From: Massilia sp. PDC64
GTDB taxonomy: Bacteria > Pseudomonadota > Gammaproteobacteria > Burkholderiales > Burkholderiaceae_D
DNA: 64,000 nt
Direction of reading: 5' to 3'
Assembly: GCF_900101265.1 (NCBI RefSeq)
Contig: NZ_FMZS01000002.1
Location: 248,001 to 312,000, forward strand
Within the stretch, counting starts at the first letter, position 1; every line of letters begins with the position of its first letter. Positions 16,290-25,478 of this stretch are shown one piece after another. Both the position numbers and the translations under genes were made by a program. Below the pieces are notes generated by a model. It saw only the letters and a list, made by a program, of their open reading frames with translations, was not told where the DNA came from and made no database searches.

Positions 16290-17513
16290 TTACGTCTTCG
16301 CCTCGCGCTGCCGGGCCACCGTCAGGTAGCGCATCCCGACCGCCAGCGCCGCGAAGCCCGACGCGGCGGCGACGCCGAGCGCCCAGCGCGGCCCCGCGTG
16401 GTCGGCCACCCAGCCGACGAGGGGCGCGCCGATCGGCGTCGTGCCCAATGCGATGCCGAGCCGCAAGGCCATCACGCGGCCGCGCATCGCGGGTTCGGTC
16501 GACAGCTGCAGCAGGCTGTTCGACGTATTCGTGAAGGTGAGGGTGGCCACGCCCGTCAGCGCCAGCGCCGCCGCGAACCACAGATAGCCCGGTGCCACGG
16601 CCGCCAGCGCGCAGCCGGCGCCGAACACCCCGGCCCCGACGAGGAGCGCGTTGAACTGCATGCGCTCGCGGCGCGCGGCGAGCAGCGCGCCGACGATGCT
16701 GCCGACGGCCATCGTCGACGACAGCAGGCTGTAGCCGCGCGCATCCGTGTGGAAGACCGAGACGGCCATCGTGCCGATGAAGATCGGAAAATTCAGGCCG
16801 AACGTGGCGATCAGGAACAGCATGCCCAGGATGGCCATCAGGTCCGGCCGTTTCCCCACGTAGCGCAGCCCGTCCAGCATCCCGCGTCCGCCCGCGCTCG
16901 CGGACGCGCGCGGATGCGCGTGCAGCTCGTCCCTGCGCAGCCACGTCAGCGACGCCAGCACCGCCACGTACGACAACCCGTTGACGATGAACGCCCACCC
17001 GGTGCCGACGCCGGCGATCAGGAGGCCGGCGGCCGCGGGGCCGATCGTCCGGGCGACGTTGAACGACGTCGAATTCAGCGCGACCGCGTTGGGCAGGTCG
17101 GCATCCCCGACGAGTTGCGCGACGAACGTCTGGCGCACGGGCGCCTCGAATGCGGATGCGCAGCCGAACAGGAAGGCGAACACGTACACGTGCCACAGCG
17201 CGACGATGCCCGTGATCGTCATGACGCCCAGCCCGAGCGCGAGCAGGCCCATCGCGGCCTGCGTGACCATCATCAGCTTGCGCTGGTCATAGTGATCGGC
17301 GGCCCAGCCCGTCCACGGCAGCAGCAGGAGCTGCGGGCCGAACTGCAGGGCCATCACCGTGCCGACGGCCGACGCGTTGTGGTCCGTGAGGGCCGTCAGC
17401 ACGAGCCAGTCCTGGGCCGTGCGCTGCATCCACGTGCCGACGTTGGAGACGAGGCAGCCGGCGGCCCAGAGACGGTAGTTGAAGTTGCTTAGCGAGCGGA
17501 ATGCACGGGACAT
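16290..17513 (-). CDS. MFS transporter (EntS/DUF894-like)
   Basis: 407 residues with 12 predicted membrane segments and the MFS loop 2-3 motif GWAADHYDQRKLM. The start RSLSNFNYRLWAAGCLVSNVGTWMQ is the signature of the EntS-like exporter subfamily, whose members export siderophores or drugs. Substrate is unknown. The stop is 8 nt from the pyrF stop (convergent), and sbcB lies upstream on the same strand with a 19-nt gap, so the two may share a transcript. Confidence 0.9.
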   Translation of the reverse strand: MSRAFRSLSNFNYRLWAAGCLVSNVGTWMQRTAQDWLVLTALTDHNASAVGTVMALQFGPQLLLLPWTGWAADHYDQRKLMMVTQAAMGLLALGLGVMTITGIVALWHVYVFAFLFGCASAFEAPVRQTFVAQLVGDADLPNAVALNSTSFNVARTIGPAAAGLLIAGVGTGWAFIVNGLSYVAVLASLTWLRRDELHAHPRASASAGGRGMLDGLRYVGKRPDLMAILGMLFLIATFGLNFPIFIGTMAVSVFHTDARGYSLLSSTMAVGSIVGALLAARRERMQFNALLVGAGVFGAGCALAAVAPGYLWFAAALALTGVATLTFTNTSNSLLQLSTEPAMRGRVMALRLGIALGTTPIGAPLVGWVADHAGPRWALGVAAASGFAALAVGMRYLTVARQREAKT

Positions 17514-17532
17514 CGGCGGGCGAACGCCGGCG

Positions 17533-18981
17533 TCAGTACCGGCTGGGGGCGATCATCTCCGCGTAATCATACAAGGCCCCGAGGATTTCCTCCGCGCGCT
17601 CGTCCGCCGTCTCGGACAGCGCGTCGATCTCGGCAAACAATTGATCGATCGTGCGCGCCCCACCCGCGCCGTCGAACAGCCGCGCGGCGCGGTGTTCTTC
17701 CCACGCCTGCTGCTCATCCTCGCCCAGGGTGTGCGGGAAGTTGCGGGCGCGGTAGCGGAACAGCAGGTGCGCCAGGCGTTCGTCCTCGAACGACGGGCGC
17801 AGGGTCGCCAGCTTCGGCGCCGCTTCCGCCCGCAGCGATTCCAGGCGGCGCCGGTCGGCGCTCGAGACGAAGCCGCCGTACAGGTCCTCGTCCACGTCGA
17901 TTTTCGCCGCGACCGCCTCGCGCTGGAACACCTTCTGCCAGATGGCCGACATGTCGGGACCGCCCGCCGCGATGCGGGCGTGGGCGAGACACTGTTCGAC
18001 GTCCAGTTCCCACCGTGCCGCCATCTGCGTGCTCAGGGTTTTCAGGTTACCGACCAGCATCGGCGACTTGTTCAGGTGCACGCTCTTGATTGGAAGGCGC
18101 GTCATGCCTTCGGGCATCTCGGCGGCCCGCGTGAACAGGCGCTGGCGGATCGTCTCGACGTTCAGGTTGAACAGTTCGGACGGGTCGTGGCGGCAGTCCC
18201 ACACGAGCACTTCGTTCTTGTTCGTGGGGTGCGTCGCGAGCGGCCAGACGACGCCGAGGCAGCCGCGTTCGGCCGGGAACATGCCGGAGACGTGCAGGAA
18301 CGGCTGGCGCAGCGCGCGGTCCAGGTGCAGGCCCATCTGTTCCGCGACCTTGTCCTTGCGGCGCAGTTCCAGGCAGAAGTCGAACAGTTTCGGTTGCTTG
18401 CTGCGCAGCAGGCGCGCCAGCGCGATGGTGGCGCGCACGTCGGACAGCGCGTCGTGCGCCGCGTCGTGCACGAGGCCATTGTCGCGCGTCAAGTGTTCGA
18501 GCTTGAAGCTGGGGCGGCCGTCGTCGTGGCGCGGCCACGTGATGCCGTCCGGACGGAGCGCATAGGCCATGCGGACGACGTCGAGCATGTCCCAGCGGCC
18601 GCAGCCGTTCTGCCATTCGCGCGCATACGGGTCCATCAGGTTGCGCCACAGCAGGAAGCGCGTGACCTCGTCGTCGAAGCGGATCGTGTTGTAGCCGACG
18701 CCGATCGTGCCCGGCTCGGAAAACGCGGCGTAGATGCGGGCCGCGAATTCATGCTCGGGCACGCCGTGTTCCAGGCAGTGCTGGGGCGTGATGCCGGTGA
18801 TCAGGCAGGCTTGCGGGTCGGGCAGGTAGTCGGGCGCCGGCCGGCAATACAGCATGATCGGTTCGCCGATCTCGTTGAGGTCGGCGTCGGTGCGGATCGC
18901 GGCGAATTGCGCGGGACGATCGCGCCGCGGTTCCGCGCCGAAGGTCTCGTAATCGTGCCAGAGGAAGGTGTGGTTGCTCAT
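17533..18981 (-). CDS. sbcB: Exodeoxyribonuclease I
   Basis: 482 residues, close to the E. coli enzyme. A DnaQ-like DEDDh exonuclease domain begins at residue 6 with WHDYETFGAEP (Asp10, Glu12). Further motifs are VGYNTIRFDDEVTRF and HDAAHDALSDVRATI (the Asp and His of motif III). The SH3-like and helical C-terminal domains follow. The enzyme digests single-stranded DNA 3' to 5' and acts in mismatch repair and recombination. The 76-nt gap between its start and the convergently placed GGDEF gene end carries no other feature. Confidence 0.95.
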   Translation of the reverse strand: MSNHTFLWHDYETFGAEPRRDRPAQFAAIRTDADLNEIGEPIMLYCRPAPDYLPDPQACLITGITPQHCLEHGVPEHEFAARIYAAFSEPGTIGVGYNTIRFDDEVTRFLLWRNLMDPYAREWQNGCGRWDMLDVVRMAYALRPDGITWPRHDDGRPSFKLEHLTRDNGLVHDAAHDALSDVRATIALARLLRSKQPKLFDFCLELRRKDKVAEQMGLHLDRALRQPFLHVSGMFPAERGCLGVVWPLATHPTNKNEVLVWDCRHDPSELFNLNVETIRQRLFTRAAEMPEGMTRLPIKSVHLNKSPMLVGNLKTLSTQMAARWELDVEQCLAHARIAAGGPDMSAIWQKVFQREAVAAKIDVDEDLYGGFVSSADRRRLESLRAEAAPKLATLRPSFEDERLAHLLFRYRARNFPHTLGEDEQQAWEEHRAARLFDGAGGARTIDQLFAEIDALSETADERAEEILGALYDYAEMIAPSRY

Positions 18982-19057
18982 CGTGGCGCCATTCTAACTT
19001 GCAAGCATCGCACGGCCTAGCACCGGCTCAATCCGCCTTTGGGAACCTTCAGGAACT

Positions 19058-20011
19058 TCAGGTGCCGATCCGGTCGCGGCCCGCTTCCTTGGCGCGGTAC
19101 AGGGCAGCGTCAGCGGCCTCGATCAGGCTCCGTTCGTCCTGGCCGGGGAGCAGGGTGGCGACGCCGAACGAGCCGGTGACGTGCGGCAGCGGCAGGCGCA
19201 TGTCGTCGAACACGACGGCCTCGCGCATGCGCGCGCACAGGCGCTCCGCGACCGTCACGGCCTGCGCCTGCGGGGTGGCGGGCAGGATCGCCATCATCTC
19301 TTCGCCGCCGTAGCGCACGGCGAAATCGGTCGGGCGCAGGCCCGCGCGGATCACGCCCGCGGCCGCGCACAGGGCGGTATCGCCGGCGATGTGGCCATGC
19401 GTGTCGTTGAAGCGCTTGAAGTGGTCGAGGTCGATCATCACGAGCGACAGCGGCCCGCTGTCCTGGCGCGCGCGCGTCACCAGCTTGGGCAGCGCGTCGT
19501 TGAGCCAGGCGCGGTTGTACAGGCCCGTGAGGGCGTCGTTGAACGACAGCTGGCGGTAGAACTCGCCCAGCTTCTGGCGCCGGCGCAGGCGGGCGTTCGT
19601 CGCGCGGATGCGGAACGACAGCAGCCGCAGCAGGTTGCGCGCCACGCCGTTGTGACCGTCGATCAATTGCCACACGCGGTCGGGTTCGATGACGAGCAGT
19701 TCGCTGTCTTCCAGCGCGACGATGGCGTCGAGGTTGGCGGCATCGTCCAGCACGGATTGTTCGCCCACGCTTTCGCCCGGCAGGATGCGTTCGACATTGC
19801 CTTCGCCCAGGGCGCCTTCCACGGCGAGGCTGCCCGCGAGCAGGATGTAAAGGCGGGCGCGCAGGCCGTCCTCGAGCGCTTCGCCCCGCGCCAGCCGCAC
19901 GACCCGGCAATCGGCGAGCGCGCGCGCGACGGCGGGATCGTCGATGTCGCGAAAGAGCTGCAGGTCGCGGATACGGTAGGGGGACGCACCGAAGGTGCCG
20001 GTCACGATCAT
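19058..20011 (-). CDS. Diguanylate cyclase with N-terminal cyclic-nucleotide-binding domain
   Basis: 317 residues. Residues about 17-118 form a Crp-type cNMP-binding beta-roll (ILLAGSLAVEG, ILPGESVGEQSVL). A coiled-coil linker (132-152) leads to a GGDEF domain with NDALTGLYNRAWL, the metal site MIDLDHFKRFNDTHGH and the signature GGEEM at 235-239, active-type although Met replaces the final Phe. RPTD at 226-229 is the product-inhibition I-site five residues upstream. It is probably a soluble enzyme whose c-di-GMP output is modulated by a ligand of the N-terminal domain. The degenerate phosphate cassette (PGESVGEQS) leaves open whether it binds cAMP. Confidence 0.9.
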   Translation of the reverse strand: MIVTGTFGASPYRIRDLQLFRDIDDPAVARALADCRVVRLARGEALEDGLRARLYILLAGSLAVEGALGEGNVERILPGESVGEQSVLDDAANLDAIVALEDSELLVIEPDRVWQLIDGHNGVARNLLRLLSFRIRATNARLRRRQKLGEFYRQLSFNDALTGLYNRAWLNDALPKLVTRARQDSGPLSLVMIDLDHFKRFNDTHGHIAGDTALCAAAGVIRAGLRPTDFAVRYGGEEMMAILPATPQAQAVTVAERLCARMREAVVFDDMRLPLPHVTGSFGVATLLPGQDERSLIEAADAALYRAKEAGRDRIGT

Positions 20012-20120
20012 CAGGATGGACTGCCAGGCGACAACTTATATTGACAACCTCGCATGATACCTGAACGAAACACCATCGCCGATGCTTGGCGCCGATAAAC
20101 AACAGTGTTTCAATGGCGGC

Positions 20121-20921
20121 ATGAATACCGCACCCAATTCCCTGGTCGACGCGCTCGGCCACCGCCATGTACCGGCACCCGATGCACGCATCGTTTGCCT
20201 CGTGCCCTCGATCACCGAACTGCTGTGCGACCTGGGCCTGGCCGGCAAGCTCGTCGGCCGTACCGGCTTCTGCATCCATCCGCGCGACGTCGTCGCCGCC
20301 ATCCCCAAGGTGGGCGGCACGAAGGACGTCAACATCGGGAAGATCCGCAAGCTCGCGCCCACGCACGTCGTCGTCAACATCGACGAAAACGAGAAGCCGA
20401 CCGTGGATAAACTGGCCGAATTCGTGCCGCACGTCGTCGTCACGCATCCGAACACGCCGCGCGACAACCTGCACCTGGCGCGCCTGATGGGCGGGATCTT
20501 CGGCGCGCAAGACGCCGCCGCGCGCTGGTGCGACGCGTTCGAAGCGGAGTACGCGGCACTGCACGCGTCGCCGCAAGGCCCGGCGCGCACGGTGCTCTAC
20601 TGCATCTGGCAGGACCCGTGGATGACGGTGGCTAAGGGTACGTATATCGCGAACATGCTCGCCGAACTGGGCTGGCGCGTGCCGGACCTGGGCGCGGACC
20701 GCTATCCCCGCTTTGCCTGGTCGCAGGACCTTGTCGACGGGCTGGATGCCGTGCTGCTGTCGACGGAGCCCTACCGTTTCACGGAAGACCATGCGGACGC
20801 GCTGGAAAAGCAGCTGGGCATCCCCGTCTTCCTCGTCGATGGCGAAATGATGTCGTGGTACGGCAGCCGGGCGCTGGCCGGGCTGCGTTACCTGCGCGCG
20901 TTGCGCGAGATGGTCAAATAA
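20121..20921 (+). CDS. Cytoplasmic BtuF-like helical-backbone metal receptor
   Basis: 266 residues with the periplasmic-binding-protein type III fold: RIVCLVPSITELLCDLGLA, VGRTGFCIHP, GGTKDVNIGKI and the C-terminal ALAGLRYLRAL. Homologues bind vitamin B12 or iron chelates for ABC importers, yet here the N-terminus (MNTAPNSLVDALGHRHV) has no signal peptide. No permease or ATPase gene is adjacent. An in-frame ATG at 20082 would add 13 residues but still no signal. Either it works in the cytoplasm or the name is misleading. It is divergent from the GGDEF gene; TATAAG-like boxes occur in the shared gap. Confidence 0.8.
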   Translation: MNTAPNSLVDALGHRHVPAPDARIVCLVPSITELLCDLGLAGKLVGRTGFCIHPRDVVAAIPKVGGTKDVNIGKIRKLAPTHVVVNIDENEKPTVDKLAEFVPHVVVTHPNTPRDNLHLARLMGGIFGAQDAAARWCDAFEAEYAALHASPQGPARTVLYCIWQDPWMTVAKGTYIANMLAELGWRVPDLGADRYPRFAWSQDLVDGLDAVLLSTEPYRFTEDHADALEKQLGIPVFLVDGEMMSWYGSRALAGLRYLRALREMVK

Positions 20922-20944
20922 AGGTCAAGTAAAGGTCAAGTAAA
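20915..20944. repeat. Short tandem repeat at the BtuF-like/acyltransferase junction
   Basis: Near-tandem 11-mers of the form AAGGTCAAGTA occur at the convergent ends of the two genes. They place repeated stop codons just after each reading frame. This is probably a small slippage duplication. Confidence 0.6.
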
Positions 20945-22030
20945 GGCCGGCGCCGCGCCGCGGCGGGCCCACACGTTGCGCAGCCATGTCGCGACGGGTT
21001 TTTCCACGCAACGGTGCACGACCAGCGCCGCCACGCAGGCGACGGCGACGGCACCGGTGAGCAGCAGCGCGCCCGATCCGGCGTAGTGCAGCTTGCGCGC
21101 GACCTCGACGGTGATACTGATCGCGATGCCGTGCGTGAGGTAGAGCGGATAGGACAGCGCACCCAGCAGGGCGCCGATGCGGCCCACGCGCAGGCTGCCG
21201 GCCGTTTCTGCGGCGACGAGGCCCATGATGAGGCAGGCGGAACTCGCGCCGTACAGCAGGACCGGCAGCAGGCCGTGCTCGGCCATGCTCTTGTAGAGGC
21301 CGGTGTTTTCCACGAGGCCCGTGGCGAGGAAGCCGGCGCCGCCCGCCAGCGCGAGCAGCCGGGGGAACGGCACCGTGCGGTGGCGCAGCACCCACGACAC
21401 GCCCATGCCGAGGAGGAACAGCAGGTTGTAGGGCGAGGCGAGCGTCCTGACCGTGTCGCCGAACAGGCCGGGTGGCAGGCGCAGGTCGACCACGCGCGCC
21501 GTGCAGAACAGGATCGCCCACGCGAGCAGCACCCAGCGGCTCAGGCGCACACGCCAGATGGCGAGGCCGAACAGGGCGTAGAACAGGACTTCGTGGACGA
21601 GGGTCCACGACTGGACCAGCATCGGTAACTGGCTCTGCGGCAGCAGCAGCACGGATTTCATCCAGTAGTCCCACTCGAAGTTCCCGGCGAACCAGTATTT
21701 CGCCGTGATCAGGACCATCACGATCAGGTACAGCGGATAGATGCGTGTCGCGCGCTTCCACGCGAACGCCCCCAGCCTGCCGGGACGGTCGAGGTCGGCA
21801 TGGTGGATGTAATGGATGATGTAGCCGGACAGGACGAAGAAGAACGGCACGCCCGCGTGGCCGAAGCCGAAGAAGCCGCCGAACGGCGCGCCGCGTCCCG
21901 GCTGGGCCAGTTCGACGACGTGCGATCCATGGAAGAAGGCGACGAGCAGGGCGGCGATGCCGCGGGCTGCTTCGATGGTCAGGAGCTTGTCCGCACGGGT
22001 GGCGGATGTGGAATGGGCAATGGTGGTCAT
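20936..22030 (-). CDS. Acyltransferase family 3 membrane protein (OafA/YrhL type)
   Basis: 364 residues, about ten membrane segments. The N-terminal LLTIEAARGIAALLVAFFH contains the conserved R and H of the acyltransferase-3 family, and GVPFFFVLSGYIIHYI is the second signature. Members O-acetylate or succinylate surface polysaccharides, lipids or small molecules; the acceptor is unknown. The ATG at 22030 was chosen because the conserved domain begins shortly after it; the open frame reaches 22117. It stands alone, convergent with the BtuF-like gene. Confidence 0.88.
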   Translation of the reverse strand: MTTIAHSTSATRADKLLTIEAARGIAALLVAFFHGSHVVELAQPGRGAPFGGFFGFGHAGVPFFFVLSGYIIHYIHHADLDRPGRLGAFAWKRATRIYPLYLIVMVLITAKYWFAGNFEWDYWMKSVLLLPQSQLPMLVQSWTLVHEVLFYALFGLAIWRVRLSRWVLLAWAILFCTARVVDLRLPPGLFGDTVRTLASPYNLLFLLGMGVSWVLRHRTVPFPRLLALAGGAGFLATGLVENTGLYKSMAEHGLLPVLLYGASSACLIMGLVAAETAGSLRVGRIGALLGALSYPLYLTHGIAISITVEVARKLHYAGSGALLLTGAVAVACVAALVVHRCVEKPVATWLRNVWARRGAAPAFT

Positions 22031-22148
22031 GGTGCTTGAGGTTGTCCGGACAAGCGTAGCTGGACGTTCCGGATGACGCAAGCACATTTTAATTTTTGCA
22101 ACACTTTTCGCGGGCAACGGACATGGTGGTCCGTTGCCGCGACGGAGA

Positions 22149-22523
22149 TCAGGAATTGCTGGTCAGGTTTTTATCGGACTCGGCGTCCACGGGCAGCGGC
22201 TCCCGCTTGTTCTTGTCGTTCAACCGGCCGATGGCGCTGTCCAGGGCGCGCTTGAGCTTGCCGGCGGCGCTCGAGATCGACATTTGCAGGTTTTCCGCAT
22301 GCGCATGCACGACGACGGGCGCGTAGCCGGACACGAGCGCTTCCATCATGCAGTAGTTGCTGCCGTCTTCGTGCTTCTCGCTGTTTTCGTTGGAGAGGTG
22401 CACGTCCACGCGGCGCACGTGGTCGCCGAAGCGGGAAATGGCGTCTTCGACCTGGGTGCGGACGCGTTCGTCGAGGCCCTGGTGGCGCTGGATGGTGTTG
22501 TCGGTGTTGACATTAACTTCCAT
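22149..22523 (-). CDS. HPF/RaiA family ribosome-associated protein
   Basis: 124 residues with the S30AE-type alpha/beta fold: MEVNVNTDNTIQRHQGLDER, ISRFGDHVRRVDVHLSNEN and a helix AAGKLKRALDSAIGRL. Members bind the 30S subunit and promote ribosome hibernation or inactivation in stress. The ATG at 22523 has an excellent GGAGGAG site; an in-frame ATG four codons upstream is less well placed. The C-terminal tail is short and charged, without the long-form dimerisation domain. The DUF1345 gene lies upstream on the same strand, 75 nt away. Confidence 0.8.
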   Translation of the reverse strand: MEVNVNTDNTIQRHQGLDERVRTQVEDAISRFGDHVRRVDVHLSNENSEKHEDGSNYCMMEALVSGYAPVVVHAHAENLQMSISSAAGKLKRALDSAIGRLNDKNKREPLPVDAESDKNLTSNS

Positions 22524-22598
22524 AAACTCCTCCAAAAGTGGTCACATTTGCATCGATGTTACCCGCTCCGGAGAAAACCCGGCGTCCCGCACGCGCAC

Positions 22599-23282
22599 TC
22601 AGGTGTTCACGAGGCTTGCCGCGATGTTCACGGACAGGCCGAGGATGACGAGGTTGAAGAAGAACGCGAGTACGCAATGGCCCAGCACGAGCTTGCGCAT
22701 GGCGCGCGTCCTGACGGTCACGTCCGACGTCTGCACGGCCACGGACAGCGTGAACGAGAAGTACAGGAAGTCCCAGTAGTTCGGCTGCGTGTGCTGGTCG
22801 GGGAATTCCAGCGGGAGGGCGTGCTTGCTGGCCGTGTAGTAGATGTGCGCGTAATGGAAGCAGTACATGACGCCGACCAGCAGCCAGGAACCGATCACGG
22901 TCAGCGCCGTGAACCCGTAGTGCAGCGCCTTCACGTGCTCCGACGCTTCCTTCATGTTCGCCAGTTCCGTCACGATGGCGTAGACGCTCAGGATCGCGCC
23001 GACGATGACGGCGCCCAGCACGGCGCCGCCGCTTTCGTCCTGTTTTTCGGCGATCGCGCGCACGCGGCTGTGGTCCGCCCGGAACATCGTCCACGCCATC
23101 GCCAGCAGATAGGACCAGACGCCGCTGTTCCAGCCGATCAGGGCGCGGCGCAGGTCGTTGTAGTGCGTCGGCACGAGGATCCCGACGATTACGCCGAGCA
23201 CCAGCGCGCCCAGCAGGTACGGGCGGCTGCGGATGAAGCGGAGCAGGAAGTTGGGCCGTTGATGCGCGGGGCGCTGTTCCAT
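22599..23282 (-). CDS. DUF1345 membrane protein
   Basis: 227 residues, five or six membrane segments. It matches the DUF1345 pattern: RPYLLGALVLGVIVGILVP at the N-terminus, the central HYAHIYY and the C-terminal DFLYFSFTLSVAVQTSDV, which resembles an ion-channel pore-like segment. Function unknown. Its ATG overlaps the TGA of the upstream MFS transporter, so the two are co-translated. Confidence 0.85.
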   Translation of the reverse strand: MEQRPAHQRPNFLLRFIRSRPYLLGALVLGVIVGILVPTHYNDLRRALIGWNSGVWSYLLAMAWTMFRADHSRVRAIAEKQDESGGAVLGAVIVGAILSVYAIVTELANMKEASEHVKALHYGFTALTVIGSWLLVGVMYCFHYAHIYYTASKHALPLEFPDQHTQPNYWDFLYFSFTLSVAVQTSDVTVRTRAMRKLVLGHCVLAFFFNLVILGLSVNIAASLVNT

Positions 23283-24544
23283 CACGCGGCTCCCGCCTTG
23301 GCGGCCCGTTCCGCGTCGTGGTGCGGGAAGCGGTCCATGCGCGACAGCACGGGGAACAGCTTCATCCACGTGCCCGTGACGACGAGCGTGGCGACGCCGC
23401 CGAACACGATCGCGCGCACGAGACCGAACCAGCTCGCCGTGAGGCCCGATTCGAATTCGCCCAGTTCGTTGGAAGCGCCGATGAACACGGCGTTCACGGC
23501 GCTGACACGGCCGCGGATCTCGTCCGGTGTCTCGTACTGCACGAGCAGGTGGCGGATGTAGACGCTGACCATGTCGCCCGCGCCCAGCAGGAACAGCGCG
23601 ACGAGGGCGACATAAAAACTGTGCGTGAGGCCCATCGTCACGGTGGCCGCGCCGAACAGGGCGACGCCGCCGAACATCCACGGGCCGACCTTGCGCGTGA
23701 TGGGCCAGAACGCGAGCGCGATCGAGCACAGGGTGGCACCCGCGCCCGGTGCGGTCCGCAGCAGGCCCAGGCTCGTCGGCCCGGCATGCAGCACGTCGTG
23801 GGCGTATGCGGGCAGCAGGGCGGTGGCGCCGCCGAACAGCACGGCGAACAGGTCAAGCGAAATGGCGCCCAGCACGATCGGCCGCGACCACACGAAGCGC
23901 AGGCCTTCGAGCAGCGTGTGCCAGCTGACGGGCGCCTTGTTCATCGCCTGCGGCGCGCTCTTCGTGCCGGACATCAGCAGCACGGCGATGACGAGCAGCG
24001 TGCTCGACACGCCATACACGACGTTCGGCCCGAACACGTACAACAGGCCGCCCAGCACGGGACCGGCGATCACGGACACCTGGAACGTCGACGAGCTCAG
24101 CGCGACGGCCTGCGAAAAGTCTTTCGTGGAGACGAGGTTGCGCAGCACGGCCTGCGAGGCCGGCTGCATGAAGGCGCGCGCGCTGCCGAACAGCACGAGC
24201 ACGGCGTACACGGGCCATACGGTCTTGCTGCCGGACAGCGTAAATGCGACGAGCAGCAGGCTGCACAGCAGCTGCGTGGCCATGCAGGCGATGACGATCT
24301 TGCGGCGGTTGTGCGTGTCCGCCACGTGGCCGGCCCACAGGATCAGGACGAGGAACGGGGCGAACTGGGCCAGGCCGATGAGGCCGAGGTCGAACAGGCT
24401 GTGCGTGATCTGGTAGACCTGCCAGCCGATGGCCACGCTCTGCATCTGGACGGCGAGCGTACCGAGGAAGCGCGAGGACAGGTAGAAGGAAACGTTACGG
24501 TTGCGCAGGACGGCCAGGCGCCCTGTCGGAGAAAGCACGGACAT
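23282..24544 (-). CDS. MFS transporter (EntS-like)
   Basis: 420 residues, 12 membrane segments, with GHVADTHNRRKIVIA as the loop 2-3 MFS motif and an EntS-like beginning LRNRNVSFYLSSRFLGTLAVQMQ. A second copy of the same subfamily occurs at 16290-17513, but the two are clearly divergent. The ATG at 24544 is the only standard start near the conserved N-terminus, and no good ribosome site is visible. It is coupled to the DUF1345 gene by a 1-nt overlap. Substrate unknown; drug or siderophore export is typical for the subfamily. Confidence 0.88.
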   Translation of the reverse strand: MSVLSPTGRLAVLRNRNVSFYLSSRFLGTLAVQMQSVAIGWQVYQITHSLFDLGLIGLAQFAPFLVLILWAGHVADTHNRRKIVIACMATQLLCSLLLVAFTLSGSKTVWPVYAVLVLFGSARAFMQPASQAVLRNLVSTKDFSQAVALSSSTFQVSVIAGPVLGGLLYVFGPNVVYGVSSTLLVIAVLLMSGTKSAPQAMNKAPVSWHTLLEGLRFVWSRPIVLGAISLDLFAVLFGGATALLPAYAHDVLHAGPTSLGLLRTAPGAGATLCSIALAFWPITRKVGPWMFGGVALFGAATVTMGLTHSFYVALVALFLLGAGDMVSVYIRHLLVQYETPDEIRGRVSAVNAVFIGASNELGEFESGLTASWFGLVRAIVFGGVATLVVTGTWMKLFPVLSRMDRFPHHDAERAAKAGAA

Positions 24545-24616
24545 AGGTTGGGAGAGGGAATGGCGGGAATGCAACCCTCATTGTGCCTGATGTCCGCGCA
24601 ACGCGCTGTCTTGACC

Positions 24617-25360
24617 TTACTTCTTGACGAACCGGATCGCGAACTTGTCGTCCGGCGCGCCCTTCATTTCGAAGAACGGCTGCTCGCGCGGGTCGGACGG
24701 CGCGCGCAGGTAGTCGCTGCGGGCGTCGACCTTGAAGCCGGCCTTCGTCACCTCGTCGACGACCGTGTCCTCGTCGATGCGGTGCAGGGTCTTCGTGGCC
24801 GTGAGGCCGCTGCCTTTCTTGGCCGCGTTGTCGATGATGACGAGGTGGCCGCCCGGTTTCAGGGCCTCGTACAGGCGCTTGTTCATCGCGGCGCGGTCGG
24901 CCGGCGTGTTGACGATGTCGTGGTACGACATGTTGATCGTGACGAGGTCCAGCGGCGGCGTGCCTTTCGGGACCGGGTCGTTGAAGTCCGCCACGACGGC
25001 ATGCAGGTTCGGCAGCGTGGCCTGGCCCAGGCGCGCGTCCAGCTTGGCGTTCGGCTTGGCGTTCTGGGCCCAGACCTCGCCCTTGCTGCCCACGGCCGCC
25101 GTCAGCAGGGCCGCGGTGGCGCCGCCGCCGGAGGCGATGTCGAGCACCTTCATGCCCGGCTTCACCTGGGCGAACGAGAGGAATTCGGCGGATTTGCGGT
25201 GTTCGTCGCCCTTGCGGTCGTCATCGGTGCGCAGCGGGCTCGCGAGGACGGATTGCCAGTTGCTGCCGGCCTGGTCGGCAGCGTGGGCAGGGAGAGTACC
25301 CGTCAGCAGGGCGGCCGACAGGGCGAGCAGGACAGGGGCACGGCGGAGCGTCTTATGCAT
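24617..25360 (-). CDS. Exported SAM-methyltransferase-fold protein
   Basis: 247 residues. The first 28 form a clear signal peptide (RRAPVLLALSAALLTGTLPAHA-type, cut after AHA). The rest is a class I methyltransferase fold: LDIASGGGATAALL (motif I), an acidic LHAVVADFNDP, LVTINMSYHDIV and LKPGGHLVIIDNAA. SAM is not normally available outside the cytoplasm, so an exported copy is odd; similar exported proteins are common in proteobacteria but unexplained. The start at 25360 has AAAGGG upstream and gives the complete signal peptide. Substrate unknown. Confidence 0.85.
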   Translation of the reverse strand: MHKTLRRAPVLLALSAALLTGTLPAHAADQAGSNWQSVLASPLRTDDDRKGDEHRKSAEFLSFAQVKPGMKVLDIASGGGATAALLTAAVGSKGEVWAQNAKPNAKLDARLGQATLPNLHAVVADFNDPVPKGTPPLDLVTINMSYHDIVNTPADRAAMNKRLYEALKPGGHLVIIDNAAKKGSGLTATKTLHRIDEDTVVDEVTKAGFKVDARSDYLRAPSDPREQPFFEMKGAPDDKFAIRFVKK

Positions 25361-25478
25361 GTTGTTTGACCCTTTCTTGTTTGGAACCGGCCGGCGTGGC
25401 CGGGGCAAACGGGAACATACCGCAAATCCTTGTCGAGATATACAGGAATCGCGTCTGCATGTGCGCGCCCCGCGCGCA

